Assembly: GCF_030127105.1 (NCBI RefSeq)
Contig: NZ_CP126163.1
Location: 1-64,000, forward strand
Length of the DNA stretch: 64,000 bases
From: Haloarcula pelagica
GTDB taxonomy: Archaea > Halobacteriota > Halobacteria > Halobacteriales > Haloarculaceae
Direction of reading: 5' to 3'
Shown: positions 36,054 to 46,400 of the stretch, one piece after another
How the letters are laid out: every line of letters starts with the position of its first letter
Position numbering within the stretch: position 1 is the stretch's first letter
The notes under the pieces: generated by a model
What the model saw: the letters and a program-made list of their open reading frames with translations, nothing else
Told to the model about the DNA's origin: nothing
Databases searched by the model: none
Made by a program: the position numbers and the translations under genes

Positions 36054-38276
36054 TCAGTTGTGTTCAACAGGCGTTGCCTGAACGGACGAGTCGGTGGACA
36101 CCCGGGGAAGGCTCAATATGACTGCTGCTCCACGCGGTGAGTTGTTCACGAAGGTGACTTCGCCACCGTACAGCGAGACAGTCCAGTAGACGATCCAGAG
36201 CCCGAGTCCGCTGCCGTGCTGGAGCGGCGTTTCCTCGCCCTGATTGATCGTCTCCAGCTCCTGATCTGGAATCCCCGGTCCGTTATCCACAATTTCGATG
36301 TCGATCCACTCTGCAGACTGCTTTTTTTTGGATGGTCTGGTGGTAACCGTCACCTCGGGTTCGGGTTGGTCGTTGTGGACGACAGCATTATCCAGCAGTT
36401 CCTTCACTGCCAGCTTCAACCGGCTATCTGCTCGAACGTAGAGTGGGTCAGAACCATCAAGATCGAATGAAGTGGTCGAATACTCTTCAGAAACGGTGGT
36501 GACGATATCGCTAACTAACTCCGTCACATTGGTAGCAGTCTCAGCTGATACTTCCTTTTCGAACAATGAGCGCACAGTTTCGGCTTTGTCACCCAGCGAC
36601 TCCATGGCATCCGATCGTCTTTCGATCGCCCGCACGTGCGCCTGCGATTCGTCATCGCTCAGCGATTCGCGGAGTAGTTCGGCCCGGCCCTGAATCACGT
36701 TCATCCCGTTCTTGAGGTTGTGGCGCAAGACGCGATTGAGCACGTCGAGTTGCTGTTTGCGCAACCGTCGATTCGTCACGTCGGACTCGATCGTGACGAA
36801 GTGCGTGATCTCTCCGTCGTCGTTCGCTATGGGCGAGATCGTCTGGTCGACGTGATACAGCTCCCCGTTTTTGCGCTGATTGATGAGACTTGCATTCCAC
36901 TGCTCGCCCGAAAGGATCGTCTGCCACATCCGATCGTAGAACTCCTCGTCCTGTTTGCCTGATTTGATGATGCGGGGGGTTCGACCGACGGCTTCCTCAC
37001 GAGTATAGCCGGATCGGGATTCGAATTTCGGATTCACGTACTCGATAGTTCCTTCCCTGTCAGTGATGAAGACCGCATGTCCTGCGTTCTCGACGGCTTT
37101 TTTGAACAGCTGTAGGTCCATCTCGCGCTCTTTGCGCTCGGAGACGTCCTCCTGGAATCCGACGTAATTCTCGACGGTTCCGGCGTCGTCTCTCACCGGC
37201 GCGATACTGACGCGGTTCCAGAACTGACTGCCGTCCTTTCGGTAGTTCCGGAGTTCCACGGACACCGGCTCGTCCTTCTCAACCGCCGTCCGCATTTCGG
37301 CGACGGGTTCCTCTCGAGTCGCCTCACCCTGGAGAAACCGACAGTTGCGCCCGAGCGATTCCGATTCAGAATACCCCGTCAGCGCTTCAAATCCCTCGTT
37401 TACGTAGATCATCGGGTTGTCCTCTCGGTCGGGATCAGTAATGGTGATCCCGACGGGCGCTTTGTCCATCGCCTGGGACTTCAGTTCGAGCTCTCGTGCG
37501 TACGCTTTCCGGTCTGTCACGTCGCGTGCAGAGAGGATTACCGGTGACTGGTCGGAATCCTCGAGCGTCGCGGCCGACACCTCCAACTGTCGCTTTTCTC
37601 CATCCTTCGTCTGACATGTGAGGTCGTCGGTCGATCCCTGCCCCGCCTCCTGTACCTGCTGGAGAAAGGACCGAAACCGCTCTCGATCGTCGGCGTGGAT
37701 CGTCTCAGTCGGGGATACAGAGAGCAATTCGTCGCGCGAATATCCCACGAGGTAACACGCTGCCGGATTACACTCGGTGATCTCGTCGCCAGATGGAGCA
37801 ACAACGAAGATCGCGTCGTTCGTCGAATCGAACAGCCGCTGAAATCGAATCTGCACGTCCTCGTAGCGCGTGGACAACTCCACCGACTGCTCACGCCTCG
37901 CCAACAAATTCCCCACACGACGAAACAGGGTCGTCCGGTCGACGGGTGCAGCCACCACTTCGTCAATGAGCGGTGGGCCGTCGCCGTTCTGCTCTGACGG
38001 CAGCGGGACCGTTCCCCTTGACCCTTCCTGTTGGATCAACAGTACGGGCGTGAAGGTCGGATGGGCCTCTTTTTTGTGCTCGCGTAACGTCTCGCGGTAC
38101 GTCGGTACCATCTGTTCACCAACGAGATAACAATCGACGGGCTGGAGGGTGTCATCGACGATGACGTCGTACCGCTCGTCGAGAAATTCTTCGAGCGCTT
38201 CCCGGTCGTTGTCCCCGTGAATAAAGAGTTGTACCGTGTGTCGCTCACTCACTTCGCGACTCGACCGGTCGGTCAT
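36054..38276 (-). CDS. Multi-PAS histidine kinase with degenerate N-terminal receiver
   Basis: 740 residues. The first 130 resemble a receiver-like domain (LFIHGDNDREALEEFLDERY, VVAAPVDRTTLFRRVGNLL) that has lost the phospho-Asp pattern. Three PAS domains follow (about 150-260, 265-380, 385-500); the second has the LOV/PAS-like GRNCRFLQGEATREE, matching the GRNCRFLQG motif of flavin-binding LOV domains, whose Cys binds the flavin. A light or redox sensor is therefore possible. HisKA is of the haloarchaeal LRHNLKNGMN type (His519); the ATPase ends HGSGLGLWIVYWTVSLYGG. Its start overlaps the KaiC stop by 4 bp. Confidence 0.88.
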   Translation of the reverse strand: MTDRSSREVSERHTVQLFIHGDNDREALEEFLDERYDVIVDDTLQPVDCYLVGEQMVPTYRETLREHKKEAHPTFTPVLLIQQEGSRGTVPLPSEQNGDGPPLIDEVVAAPVDRTTLFRRVGNLLARREQSVELSTRYEDVQIRFQRLFDSTNDAIFVVAPSGDEITECNPAACYLVGYSRDELLSVSPTETIHADDRERFRSFLQQVQEAGQGSTDDLTCQTKDGEKRQLEVSAATLEDSDQSPVILSARDVTDRKAYARELELKSQAMDKAPVGITITDPDREDNPMIYVNEGFEALTGYSESESLGRNCRFLQGEATREEPVAEMRTAVEKDEPVSVELRNYRKDGSQFWNRVSIAPVRDDAGTVENYVGFQEDVSERKEREMDLQLFKKAVENAGHAVFITDREGTIEYVNPKFESRSGYTREEAVGRTPRIIKSGKQDEEFYDRMWQTILSGEQWNASLINQRKNGELYHVDQTISPIANDDGEITHFVTIESDVTNRRLRKQQLDVLNRVLRHNLKNGMNVIQGRAELLRESLSDDESQAHVRAIERRSDAMESLGDKAETVRSLFEKEVSAETATNVTELVSDIVTTVSEEYSTTSFDLDGSDPLYVRADSRLKLAVKELLDNAVVHNDQPEPEVTVTTRPSKKKQSAEWIDIEIVDNGPGIPDQELETINQGEETPLQHGSGLGLWIVYWTVSLYGGEVTFVNNSPRGAAVILSLPRVSTDSSVQATPVEHN

Positions 38277-39790
38277 GATTGGTCGGTTGTCTGTTGGTAC
38301 TCGTCTGGAACGCGATGCGTTGAACTACCCTGCATGATCCCTCGAACGGTCTCGAACGGTCCTTCGATAACCAGCCCCTCGCCGGACTCGATAGCAAACC
38401 GCTGGAACCGGCTGTCGAAATCACCGAGCCGTTTTTTTACAACGCCGATCGCTCGGTCCAGTTCGCCGTCGACCTCCACATACGTGAGAAACACGATGTT
38501 GTCCGCGATGTAGCTGGTGTTCGTACTCGTGGCTTCCGGGATGCCGGTGAGACGGTCCGCCTCGTCCGTGACGATGACCGCGATACCGCGATTTTTGAGT
38601 ATCCGGGTGAGACCGTGCAGCCGGCGAACGAGTCGCTGATCGCTGCCCTGGAGTGAGATCTTGTAGCCCGAGAGCCCGTCGATGAACACCGCGTCCGGTG
38701 CGTGCTCGTCGACCTGGTCGAGGACGTGCTGATCGAACTCCTCGGCCGAACGCACGAGCGGTTCGGTCTCTGTCAGCGCCAGTGATCCCTGCGTCTGCAT
38801 CTCCGAGATCGGGAGTCCGAGGGTTTCCGAACGATGGACGAACTGGTCGATAGACTCCTCGAAAAGGTATCCGAGTGCTGTCCCACCGTCTTCGACGATG
38901 CCCGAGAGTATCTGCGCACCGGTGGTCGATTTGCCGATGCCGGTCGGGCCGCTGATAAACGAGACGGTCCCGCGTTCGATTCCGCCACCGAGGAGACCGT
39001 CGAGGGATGCGTGTCCGGTAGAAACGAGTTCCGGATCGAACGTTCGGTTGTCGTGTTCCGGGATGGTCTGTGGGTAGACTTCGATCCCGTGCTCGCGGAT
39101 TTCGAGTCCGTGAGTGCCGTCTACCTGTCCGAGGCCACGGTGTTTCGGGACCGCGATCCGGCGTTCGTGCTCGTCGAGATACAGGTTGATGACGCCGTCG
39201 CTGAGCGATTCGAAATCGTCGTGCGTGCTTTCGCGAGTCCGTTCCCTGTCGAGTGTTCGCGTTGCGACTGTCGTCACCTGCCGGTCCCGGAGAAAGCGGA
39301 TGAGCGATTGCAAGCGCTTCCGGTACTGGTATTCGTCCCGTTCCACGTACTGGAGTTGTGTTATCGGGTCGATGAGAATCCGGGCCGGGTCGACATCCTC
39401 GATTACGTGTTTGATATCCTGCGTGAATTGCTCGGATTCGACTTCAGTTGCCTCGACCAGGTTGTAGGACTTGTCCTCGGCGAAAAAGTCCGTCCCGGGC
39501 CCGATGTCCAAAAACTCGGCGTCCCGAATGTCGACATCGAGTCGTGCTGCGTTGACGAGAATGTCGTGTCTGGACTCTTCGCCGTGGATGTAGACGACTG
39601 TCTCGTCGGCATCGAGTCCCGCTCGTAGGAAGTGCTGACCGAGAAGCGATTTCCCCGTTCCCGATGCGCCCTGGACGAGGTACGTACGGCCCCGGATATA
39701 CCCTCCGTTGAGCAGTTCGTCCAGCTCGGGGATACCCGACGCTACCAGCTTGATTTCCTCGTTCGTCGTGTCGCTGGAGTTATCAGGCAC
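38273..39790 (-). CDS. KaiC-like double RecA ATPase
   Basis: 505 residues with two RecA/KaiC domains: Walker A GASGTGKS (41-48), Walker B ARILIDPITQL (about 136-146), then a second Walker A GPTGIGKST (281-289) and Walker B DAVFIDGLSGY. Archaeal KaiC relatives act as signalling ATPases, often beside histidine kinases, rather than as clocks. It is the first gene of a three-gene operon with two PAS kinases and overlaps the next by 4 bp, so it probably works with them. The catalytic Glu pair (YIHGEESR and YLFEESID) is present in both domains. Intact. Confidence 0.9.
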   Translation of the reverse strand: MPDNSSDTTNEEIKLVASGIPELDELLNGGYIRGRTYLVQGASGTGKSLLGQHFLRAGLDADETVVYIHGEESRHDILVNAARLDVDIRDAEFLDIGPGTDFFAEDKSYNLVEATEVESEQFTQDIKHVIEDVDPARILIDPITQLQYVERDEYQYRKRLQSLIRFLRDRQVTTVATRTLDRERTRESTHDDFESLSDGVINLYLDEHERRIAVPKHRGLGQVDGTHGLEIREHGIEVYPQTIPEHDNRTFDPELVSTGHASLDGLLGGGIERGTVSFISGPTGIGKSTTGAQILSGIVEDGGTALGYLFEESIDQFVHRSETLGLPISEMQTQGSLALTETEPLVRSAEEFDQHVLDQVDEHAPDAVFIDGLSGYKISLQGSDQRLVRRLHGLTRILKNRGIAVIVTDEADRLTGIPEATSTNTSYIADNIVFLTYVEVDGELDRAIGVVKKRLGDFDSRFQRFAIESGEGLVIEGPFETVRGIMQGSSTHRVPDEYQQTTDQS

Positions 39791-39878
39791 CGTATATCAC
39801 GTCTTGTAAGCGGGAACCGAGAGATATAATTCGGAGGTCTAGATAACGGGACACCTGATAGATAGAATATATCTTCGC

Positions 39879-41684
39879 TCAGTGTGCGGTTTCGACGCCA
39901 GTGATCTCGAAGCGGGCACTGCTCGCCTCGCTGTCGGTCACGTGGATCTCCCAGCCGTGTGCCTCCACGATCTCCTTGACGATTGTGAGGCCGAATCCAG
40001 TGCCATCGTCAGCGGTCGAGTAGCCAGCCTCGAAAATATCGTCGTGGTCTTCGTCGGAGATTCCTGCTCCATCGTCCGCGACGTAGAACCCGTCAGCTAG
40101 CTCCCCGACGGTCACCGTTACCTCGCGGCCGCCGTGGTTGACGGCGTTCCTGAAGAGATTCTCGAACAACTGCTGAAGTCGGCTCCAGTCAGCCGATATC
40201 GTCTGGTCTGTTTCGACGGCGAGCGTTGCGTCCGCACCCGGCGTCGTCTGCCAACACTCCTCGGCCAGTTCCGACAGGGTGACCGGTTCCGTCGTTCCGA
40301 CTGCGTTCCCACTCTGGGCAAGCGTCAATAGATCATCGATGAGCGCCTGACAGCGATCGACTGCGTCACCCACTTCATCGAGGTGAGGGGAGTCACAATC
40401 GGCCTGTGCCAGTTCGAGGCGGCCCTGGGCAGTCATGAGCGGGTTTCGGAGGTCGTGGCTGACGATGCTTGCGAAATCCTCGAGACGGGCGTTTTGCCGT
40501 TCGAGTTCCCGTGTACGCTCTTTGCGCTCTGTGATATCTCGGAGTGTCCCGACTGACCCGTCGAACTCGTCACCTTCGTAGGGAAGGACACCCATGTGAT
40601 CCTCACAGACGATCGGGTCGCCGTCACATGGCTGGATCGTCACCTCGAATTGTACCGTCTCCGGACCGTCACTTGACAGCAACCGTCCCAGGTGGTGTTC
40701 CGCCCGTTCGACGGCATCCTCGTCCTTGATGAGTGACGGCGTGCTTCCGAGAATGGTTTCCCGGTCGTAGCCGACCAACTCGACGAGTTCATCGCTGACG
40801 TAGGTGAATCGTCCCTCCTCGTCGAGCACGTACACGGCGTCGGTCAAGGCCTCGATGATCGTCTTGTGCATTTCGAGTTCCTGCCGACGCTCCTTGCGGT
40901 CGGTGATATCGTGACCAGCACCACGGAGTTTTGTTACCCTCCCACCGGATTCTACGACCGGCGTGATCGTCATGTCTATCAGACGCTCGTCGCCGTCCCC
41001 TGGCTGAAGTCGCCACGTGTTGTGCTGTTCCTCGCCTGTCTCGAAGGCCCTGGTGAGTGTGTGCTGGATCTCTTCGCGGTCGTCCGGGTGGAACAGTGCT
41101 ATCCCCTCCTCGAGAGATATTTCGGTCTGATCAGGACGACCGATGATTCGCCGGGAGCCAGCCGTCAGCAAGATAGTCCCGCTCTCTCTGTCCAGCTCCC
41201 ACCCACCGGTGTCGCCGGCAAACTCCGTCAGTCGCATCAGTTGTTGCTGTCTGTCGACCCGCTGTGTCTCGCGTCGCGTCCGGACAGCATTGCGGATCCG
41301 GTTGGCCAGGAGTTCGTACTGCTCGGTGCCGGAGCCCTTCTGGAGATAGTCGGTGACGCCGGCGGAGATGGCGTCGCTGGCGATGGCCTCACTGCCCTTG
41401 CCGGTGAACAGGATGAACGGCAGGTCGGGATACCGCTCTCGGACAGCCCGGAAGAACTCGAGTCCGTTCATGCCGGGCATGTTGTAATCCGAGACGACAC
41501 AGTCGGGCGGGTGATCACGTATTCTTTCCAATCCTTCCTCGGCGCTGGTCGCTGTCTCGACAGTGAACTGGTCGTCCTCTCGTTCGAGGAACGTCGCGGT
41601 GAGATCAGCAAAATCGGACTCATCCTCGACGTGCAGAACCTCTATCAGTTCTACGGTCTCACTCTGGACTTGTGCCTCACTCAT
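39879..41684 (-). CDS. Receiver-PAS-PAS hybrid histidine kinase
   Basis: 601 residues. The receiver (about 12-130) has the acidic pocket EDES, phospho-acceptor Asp66 (VVSDYNMPG) and the Lys in LFTGKGSE. Two PAS domains follow (about 150-270 and 275-395), then HisKA SHDLRNPLM with His410, and the ATPase with NLFRNAVNHGG and GTGFGLTIVKEIVEAHGW. Closely like the kinase at 34.6 kb in its catalytic half. The start overlaps the CheW stop as ATGA, so the kinase is coupled to transducer and CheW translation. It may take phosphate from CheA elsewhere or feed the taxis pathway; no CheA or CheY lies in the window. Confidence 0.9.
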   Translation of the reverse strand: MSEAQVQSETVELIEVLHVEDESDFADLTATFLEREDDQFTVETATSAEEGLERIRDHPPDCVVSDYNMPGMNGLEFFRAVRERYPDLPFILFTGKGSEAIASDAISAGVTDYLQKGSGTEQYELLANRIRNAVRTRRETQRVDRQQQLMRLTEFAGDTGGWELDRESGTILLTAGSRRIIGRPDQTEISLEEGIALFHPDDREEIQHTLTRAFETGEEQHNTWRLQPGDGDERLIDMTITPVVESGGRVTKLRGAGHDITDRKERRQELEMHKTIIEALTDAVYVLDEEGRFTYVSDELVELVGYDRETILGSTPSLIKDEDAVERAEHHLGRLLSSDGPETVQFEVTIQPCDGDPIVCEDHMGVLPYEGDEFDGSVGTLRDITERKERTRELERQNARLEDFASIVSHDLRNPLMTAQGRLELAQADCDSPHLDEVGDAVDRCQALIDDLLTLAQSGNAVGTTEPVTLSELAEECWQTTPGADATLAVETDQTISADWSRLQQLFENLFRNAVNHGGREVTVTVGELADGFYVADDGAGISDEDHDDIFEAGYSTADDGTGFGLTIVKEIVEAHGWEIHVTDSEASSARFEITGVETAH

Positions 41685-42106
41685 GTTTCAGCCGAGATAG
41701 TTTCCGGATCGATCCAGACGATGTGTCCGTCTTCCCGGGTGACGAGGCCGTTGACCATTGCCTCGTCGACTGCTTCGACAGAGTCGGATTCGATCGTCAG
41801 GATCCGGCGCACGTCCGTTACCGCCCAGCCGGAACGCCCGCCAGTCGTCATTTCGGTATCGAAGACGATCATCCTGTCCTGGCTGATCCCGTTGTCTTCG
41901 TATCCGTCTTGCAAGAGTCTGGCACTCGGATCGATGACTCTCGTCGTCTCACCTCGGAGATCGATCGCTCCTTCGACGTGCGGAGGCGAGTCCGGGATCG
42001 AAGTCACATCTTTTTTCGAGCGACTGACGACCTCGGTGACGTACTCGATGTCGATACAGTACCGTTCCTCCCCGAGTGTGAACTCGAGGATTTGGTGTGA
42101 CGTCAT
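41681..42106 (-). CDS. cheW: CheW coupling protein
   Basis: 141 residues from the Met at 42106. HQILEFTLGEERYCIDIEYVTEVV and PHVEGAIDLRGETTRVIDP are the two conserved CheW blocks. CheW links transducer tips to the CheA kinase. It starts 4 bp after the transducer stop and overlaps the kinase downstream, so a dedicated transducer-CheW-kinase unit is formed. Haloarchaea often keep one main CheW with CheA and spare ones beside transducers; this is one of the latter. Confidence 0.92.
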   Translation of the reverse strand: MTSHQILEFTLGEERYCIDIEYVTEVVSRSKKDVTSIPDSPPHVEGAIDLRGETTRVIDPSARLLQDGYEDNGISQDRMIVFDTEMTTGGRSGWAVTDVRRILTIESDSVEAVDEAMVNGLVTREDGHIVWIDPETISAET

Positions 42107-42110
42107 GGGC

Positions 42111-44339
42111 TCACTTCTCCGCCTTGTGACCTGGCGTTTGATCCTCAGTATCAGACGTGTGGTGCCCGCCGTCGGCCGCGGCCGGCGATCCAGTTGTCGC
42201 CTCGACTGCTGTCCCAGCACCTGACCCGGTGTCGAAATCCGACACCTGGTCGTGCAGGTCTTCAGCGAGACCGGACAGTTGCTGGATGTTCTCCGAGGCT
42301 TCGGACAGGGAAGCGGTCTGTTCCTCGGTTGCGGCAGAGACGTTGCTCGCTTCGGCTGCAGTTTGCTGACTGACGCTGGAGACCTCGTCGACCATCGAAA
42401 CCACTTCCTCCGAGGAGGCCGCCTGGTCGTCGGTGGCGTCGCTGATTTCTCGGATACCGCTTTCGGCCTCCTGGACGGCGTTGGCGATCTCGTCGAACAT
42501 CTCGATGGCGTCCTCGATCGTATCAGACCCGCGTTGCACCTGATCGCTCATCTGCTGCATTCCCTCGACGGTATCCTCCGTCGTCGCCTGGACTTCTTCG
42601 ATGCGCTGTTCGATGTCGGCAGTCGCCTCGGCAGCCTCCTCTGCCAGGGATTTGATCTCGTTTGCCACGACCCCGAATCCTTCGCCCGCCTCGCCGGCAC
42701 GGGCAGCCTCAATGGAGGCGTTCAACGCGAGCATGTTCGTCTGCTCGGCGATCTCGGTGATCATCTCGACCACTTCGCCGATCTGGTCCATCTTCTCGTC
42801 GAGCGTTTCGACCTGCGTGGCTGCCTCGTCGGCCCGGGTTTCGATGGACTGGATCTCCTCGGTCGCCTCCGATGCGTACTCCCGTCCCGTCTCGCCACGC
42901 TCGACGGCCGTGCTGGCAGTCGAAGCCACCTCTTCGGCCGAGGAGGCTATCTCCTCGACGGTCGCCGACATGTCGTTCATTTCGCTTGCCACCTCCTGAA
43001 GGTTCTCGCTCTGCGTGTCCGCACCACGTGAGATCTCTTCGACGGACTCCGCGACCTGCTCGCTAGCTTGTTCGATCTCCTCCGAACTGCTCGCCACTTC
43101 CTCGCTCGAGTTCGCGACGTCGTCTGCGATCGCCTGGACGCGTTCGACGCTAGCGTTCAGCTGGCCGATTCCCTCCTCCAGATCACGTAATGCTGTTCCG
43201 AACGTCCCGGGATAGTCGGTGTCGATGGTCTGATCGAGCCGTCCGTCTTTGAGACCCTGGCTCACGGCCGATATCTGTGTGAAGCTTTCGGACAACTGGG
43301 TGGTCCCGGTCGCGAGGTCTTCCAGCACGTCGCCGTACTGCCCGGGTCGGTCGGCATCGATATTCTGATCAATGACGCCCTGCTGGAGGTCGTCACTCAC
43401 GCCCTGGATCGCCTCGAAACTCCCGGCAAGTTCGTCGGCACCCGCTTCGAGATTATCGATAGTCTCCCCGTATTGGCCCGGATAGTCGGCCTCGAACTCC
43501 CAGCCCAGGTCCCCCTGCCGTAAGCCACTGCTGGCGGTCCCGATCTGCGAGAATACTCCTCGGAGGTTCGTCTGCATCTCGGTAAACGCTTCGACCATCC
43601 GGCCGATTTCGTCGTCCTCGACGTGGTTGTCGACCTCGGCGCTGAGGTCGCCATCACTCATAGCCTGCGAGGCCTCGGAGAGTTGTTTGATCGGGGGGGT
43701 GATGCGGCTGGCGACGAAAAGACCGATGACGACGGCCGCGACGAACGCCCCGATAGTCAGTCCGATAATCATCAGGTGGCTATTGTTCGTCGTCGTCGCC
43801 GCCGACGCGACTGACGCTTCCATTTTCGCGTCGGCGTCTTCCTCGAAGCTGGTGGTGTCTTCGTCGAGTTCAGTGTAGACGCTGTCTAGCTCGTCCATCT
43901 GCTGGTTTGCCCGCTCCTCGTCTCCAGCCTCCATCGCGGCGATGATTTCCTCACCTTTGGTTTTCGCCTCTTCGTGTTCGGCTTTCATCTCCGAAAGCAA
44001 CTGCTGTTGCTCCTTGGTGAGGTCGTCACGTTCTGCCAGCGTCGTGTACCATTCTTCGAAGTCGGCCTGGGAGGCACGGAATTCTTCGGCTGCCTCCATC
44101 TCGCCCGTTAACACTTCGTGCAGTGCCAGCCGCTCCGATTCGAGGTCGTACTTCATCTCCATCGCTGCGTCTGCCTCGGCGACGTCGTCGTGGACGACGG
44201 ATTCGAGCTGGTTGTCCACAGTCGTGACACTCGTATATCCGACGAACCCTGTCACGGCCACGAGTACCGCCACGAGCACGAACGCCAGGATGAGCTTCGG
44301 CCGCAGGTCGAACCGATCCATTGTCACCTTCTCTAGCAT
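42111..44339 (-). CDS. Membrane-anchored methyl-accepting transducer (Htr type)
   Basis: 742 residues (736 from the Met at 44321). TM1 [20 protein letters not shown] (about 16-36) and TM2 near 190-212 ([20 protein letters not shown]) enclose a 150-residue helical extracellular sensor of the four-helix bundle type. A HAMP domain and two further HAMP-like repeats ([60 protein letters not shown]) lead to a long coiled coil. The signalling tip [19 protein letters not shown] is exact. Ligand unknown. First gene of the CheW operon; divergent from HemAT with a 33-bp inverted repeat between them. Confidence 0.92.
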   Translation of the reverse strand: MLEKVTMDRFDLRPKLILAFVLVAVLVAVTGFVGYTSVTTVDNQLESVVHDDVAEADAAMEMKYDLESERLALHEVLTGEMEAAEEFRASQADFEEWYTTLAERDDLTKEQQQLLSEMKAEHEEAKTKGEEIIAAMEAGDEERANQQMDELDSVYTELDEDTTSFEEDADAKMEASVASAATTTNNSHLMIIGLTIGAFVAAVVIGLFVASRITPPIKQLSEASQAMSDGDLSAEVDNHVEDDEIGRMVEAFTEMQTNLRGVFSQIGTASSGLRQGDLGWEFEADYPGQYGETIDNLEAGADELAGSFEAIQGVSDDLQQGVIDQNIDADRPGQYGDVLEDLATGTTQLSESFTQISAVSQGLKDGRLDQTIDTDYPGTFGTALRDLEEGIGQLNASVERVQAIADDVANSSEEVASSSEEIEQASEQVAESVEEISRGADTQSENLQEVASEMNDMSATVEEIASSAEEVASTASTAVERGETGREYASEATEEIQSIETRADEAATQVETLDEKMDQIGEVVEMITEIAEQTNMLALNASIEAARAGEAGEGFGVVANEIKSLAEEAAEATADIEQRIEEVQATTEDTVEGMQQMSDQVQRGSDTIEDAIEMFDEIANAVQEAESGIREISDATDDQAASSEEVVSMVDEVSSVSQQTAAEASNVSAATEEQTASLSEASENIQQLSGLAEDLHDQVSDFDTGSGAGTAVEATTGSPAAADGGHHTSDTEDQTPGHKAEK

Positions 44340-44444
44340 GTGTCATCGTCTCTGGACTATCGCTATAATTAATGTCTCTAGATACCAGGATGAGTATCAC
44401 GGCTGAGAACCGACGACAGTCTGGTTCGCCAACTTCTCCATTCG

Positions 44445-44477
44445 AGGCGTTCTCGGGGCTCGCATCCGAGAACGCCT
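44445..44477. promoter_or_regulatory. 12-bp inverted repeat between two transducer genes
   Basis: AGGCGTTCTCGG, a 9-nt loop, and the exact complement lie in the 213-bp gap between the divergent Htr and HemAT genes, about 75 bp before the HemAT start. An operator for both promoters, or a transcript hairpin, would fit. Confidence 0.45.
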
Positions 44478-44552
44478 TCCGGGCCGCGCTCCTGAGAGTA
44501 TCCGGTTATCTAGATGAGGGACTTATCACCACATTCAGTCTACACTCACCCC

Positions 44553-46313
44553 ATGTCCGGTTCACCAGAGTATAGCCGGGACGATTTTGGACGGGGCGGT
44601 CTCAACGACCAGCTGGACGCGGACTCCTTAGTCGAGGAAATCGGCCTGGATAGGTCCGAAATCCGGTGGCGGAAGGATTTCATCGGTTTCACCGACGACG
44701 ATGTCCGTCGTCTTCGGACGTATCGAGATGACTTCGCGGACAACGCCGACCAGGTGGCCGAGGACTTCTACGACAATCTGACCGACCACGAGGAGACAGT
44801 CGAGGTCATCGGGCGGTCGCCCAAGAACGTCGAACAACTCAAGCGAACGCAATCGGCATATCTCACGACGCTCGTAGAGGGAGAGTACGGCACGGACTAC
44901 TTCCGTGACCGGGCCCGTATCGGCAAACTCCACGATATACTGGACATGCCGATGAAACACTACCTCGGCCAGTACGGAGTCTACTACGACCTCATCCTTC
45001 CGCTGGTGGGCGACCGCCTCGTCGCATCACTCACGGATCGTCTGACAGATACTGTCGCAGACAGAGGGATCGAGGCCGACTCTACCGAGGAAGAGGATGC
45101 ACTGAACCCCGGATCCGGCCTCTCGCGTCGCGCGATCGAAACAGCGGTCGAAGAAGAGGTTGACGACGCCGTGCAGGATATTCTTGCGCTTCTCCGAATC
45201 ATCAATCTCGACATGCAGGTCGTCACCGACACCTACATCCACTCCTACAGCCAGCAACTCGAAGAGGAGATCGAGCGCAACAAACAACTGATGGCCGAGG
45301 TCGAGGAAGACGTGAAACAACCGGTGAGTGACCTCCAGACGAGCGCCGAGGATGTCGCCGAGAGTTCCACGGCAATCAGCGACGCAGCGACCCAACAGTC
45401 CGAACGGGTGGACGAGATTTCGTCCGAGGTAGCGAACCTCTCGGCGACAATCGAAGAGGTCGCCTCAACGGCCGACCAGGTCGAGAGTGCGAGCGACCGA
45501 GCGGAAGCCCTCGCGGAAGACGGCAAGGAAGCCGCCGATACTGCTGCCGGGGTAATGGACGGTATCGGCGAGGCAGTCAACGACGTCGCGGACGATGTCA
45601 CCTCCTTACAGGACCGTGTCCAGCAGATAGACGAGTTCGTCGATGCGATCGACGAGATCGCAGAGCAGACGAACATGCTCGCGCTCAACGCGTCCATCGA
45701 GGCCGCCCGTGCCGGCGAAGCGGGCGAAGGATTCGGCGTCGTCGCAGACGAGATCAAGTCACTTGCCCAGGAATCACAGACCCACGCCAGCGACATCGAG
45801 ACGATGGTCGATGGCATCCAGACCGATACCGAGGAGACGGCAGCAAATATCGCCGACACCACCGAACAGGTCGACCGAGGCATCGAGCGAGTTCAGGACG
45901 CCATGGATAGCTTGACTGGAATTGTCGAGGCTGTCACCGAAACGGCGAACGGAATCAGCGAAGTCGCAGATGCGACCGACGACCAGGCGGCTGCCGCCGA
46001 AGAAATCGCGTCGATGGTCGACGAGGTAGTCGATCGGACCGACCGCGTCGCAGAGGAAATCGAGAGTTTGGCTGCGGCGAACGAGGAACAGGCGGCGATG
46101 GTCTCCGAAGTGGAGGAGTCAGTAACGCGTCTGTCTGGCGAACGCTCCGCGACTGACGGCGGGCGGGACACCGTCACCACGACTGGCCGCGATGAGGTTT
46201 CGATTCCAGATGATGTCCCCGACGACATACCGGACTTCGTGATCGAAACGCTCTCCGAGGAGCAACTACGAGAAGTGGCCATCGGGAACCGTGATCCGAT
46301 GGACCTGCTGTGA
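44553..46313 (+). CDS. hemAT: HemAT-type globin-coupled aerotaxis transducer
   Basis: 586 residues from the Met at 44553, soluble. Residues about 30-190 are a globin sensor: DFIGFTDDDVRRLRTYRDDF, then ARIGKLHDILDMPMKHYLGQYG with proximal His127, and a closing helix pair. Heme-bound O2 changes the signalling state. The rest is a transducer: helix bundle, then the exact tip [19 protein letters not shown], and no membrane segment. HemAT steers aerophobic swimming in Halobacterium. No Shine-Dalgarno sequence precedes the start; leaderless translation is usual here. Heads a plus-strand run with the DICT and Bat proteins. Confidence 0.92.
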   Translation: MSGSPEYSRDDFGRGGLNDQLDADSLVEEIGLDRSEIRWRKDFIGFTDDDVRRLRTYRDDFADNADQVAEDFYDNLTDHEETVEVIGRSPKNVEQLKRTQSAYLTTLVEGEYGTDYFRDRARIGKLHDILDMPMKHYLGQYGVYYDLILPLVGDRLVASLTDRLTDTVADRGIEADSTEEEDALNPGSGLSRRAIETAVEEEVDDAVQDILALLRIINLDMQVVTDTYIHSYSQQLEEEIERNKQLMAEVEEDVKQPVSDLQTSAEDVAESSTAISDAATQQSERVDEISSEVANLSATIEEVASTADQVESASDRAEALAEDGKEAADTAAGVMDGIGEAVNDVADDVTSLQDRVQQIDEFVDAIDEIAEQTNMLALNASIEAARAGEAGEGFGVVADEIKSLAQESQTHASDIETMVDGIQTDTEETAANIADTTEQVDRGIERVQDAMDSLTGIVEAVTETANGISEVADATDDQAAAAEEIASMVDEVVDRTDRVAEEIESLAAANEEQAAMVSEVEESVTRLSGERSATDGGRDTVTTTGRDEVSIPDDVPDDIPDFVIETLSEEQLREVAIGNRDPMDLL

Positions 46314-46400
46314 GGGGCGCTTCCGGCGGAAACAGGAACGTACCGACAGTGACAAACGCGGCACCAGACGCCGGAGATAGAAACGAGGGAGGAGTACTGG

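Noticed and set aside
38834-39628. 264-codon plus-strand frame
   Set aside because: Antisense to the KaiC-like gene, whose Walker motifs and operon overlaps are clear. GC-rich haloarchaeal genes commonly leave such open antisense frames.
40866-42224. 452-codon plus-strand frame
   Set aside because: Antisense to the receiver-kinase and CheW genes; composition not acidic and no motif.
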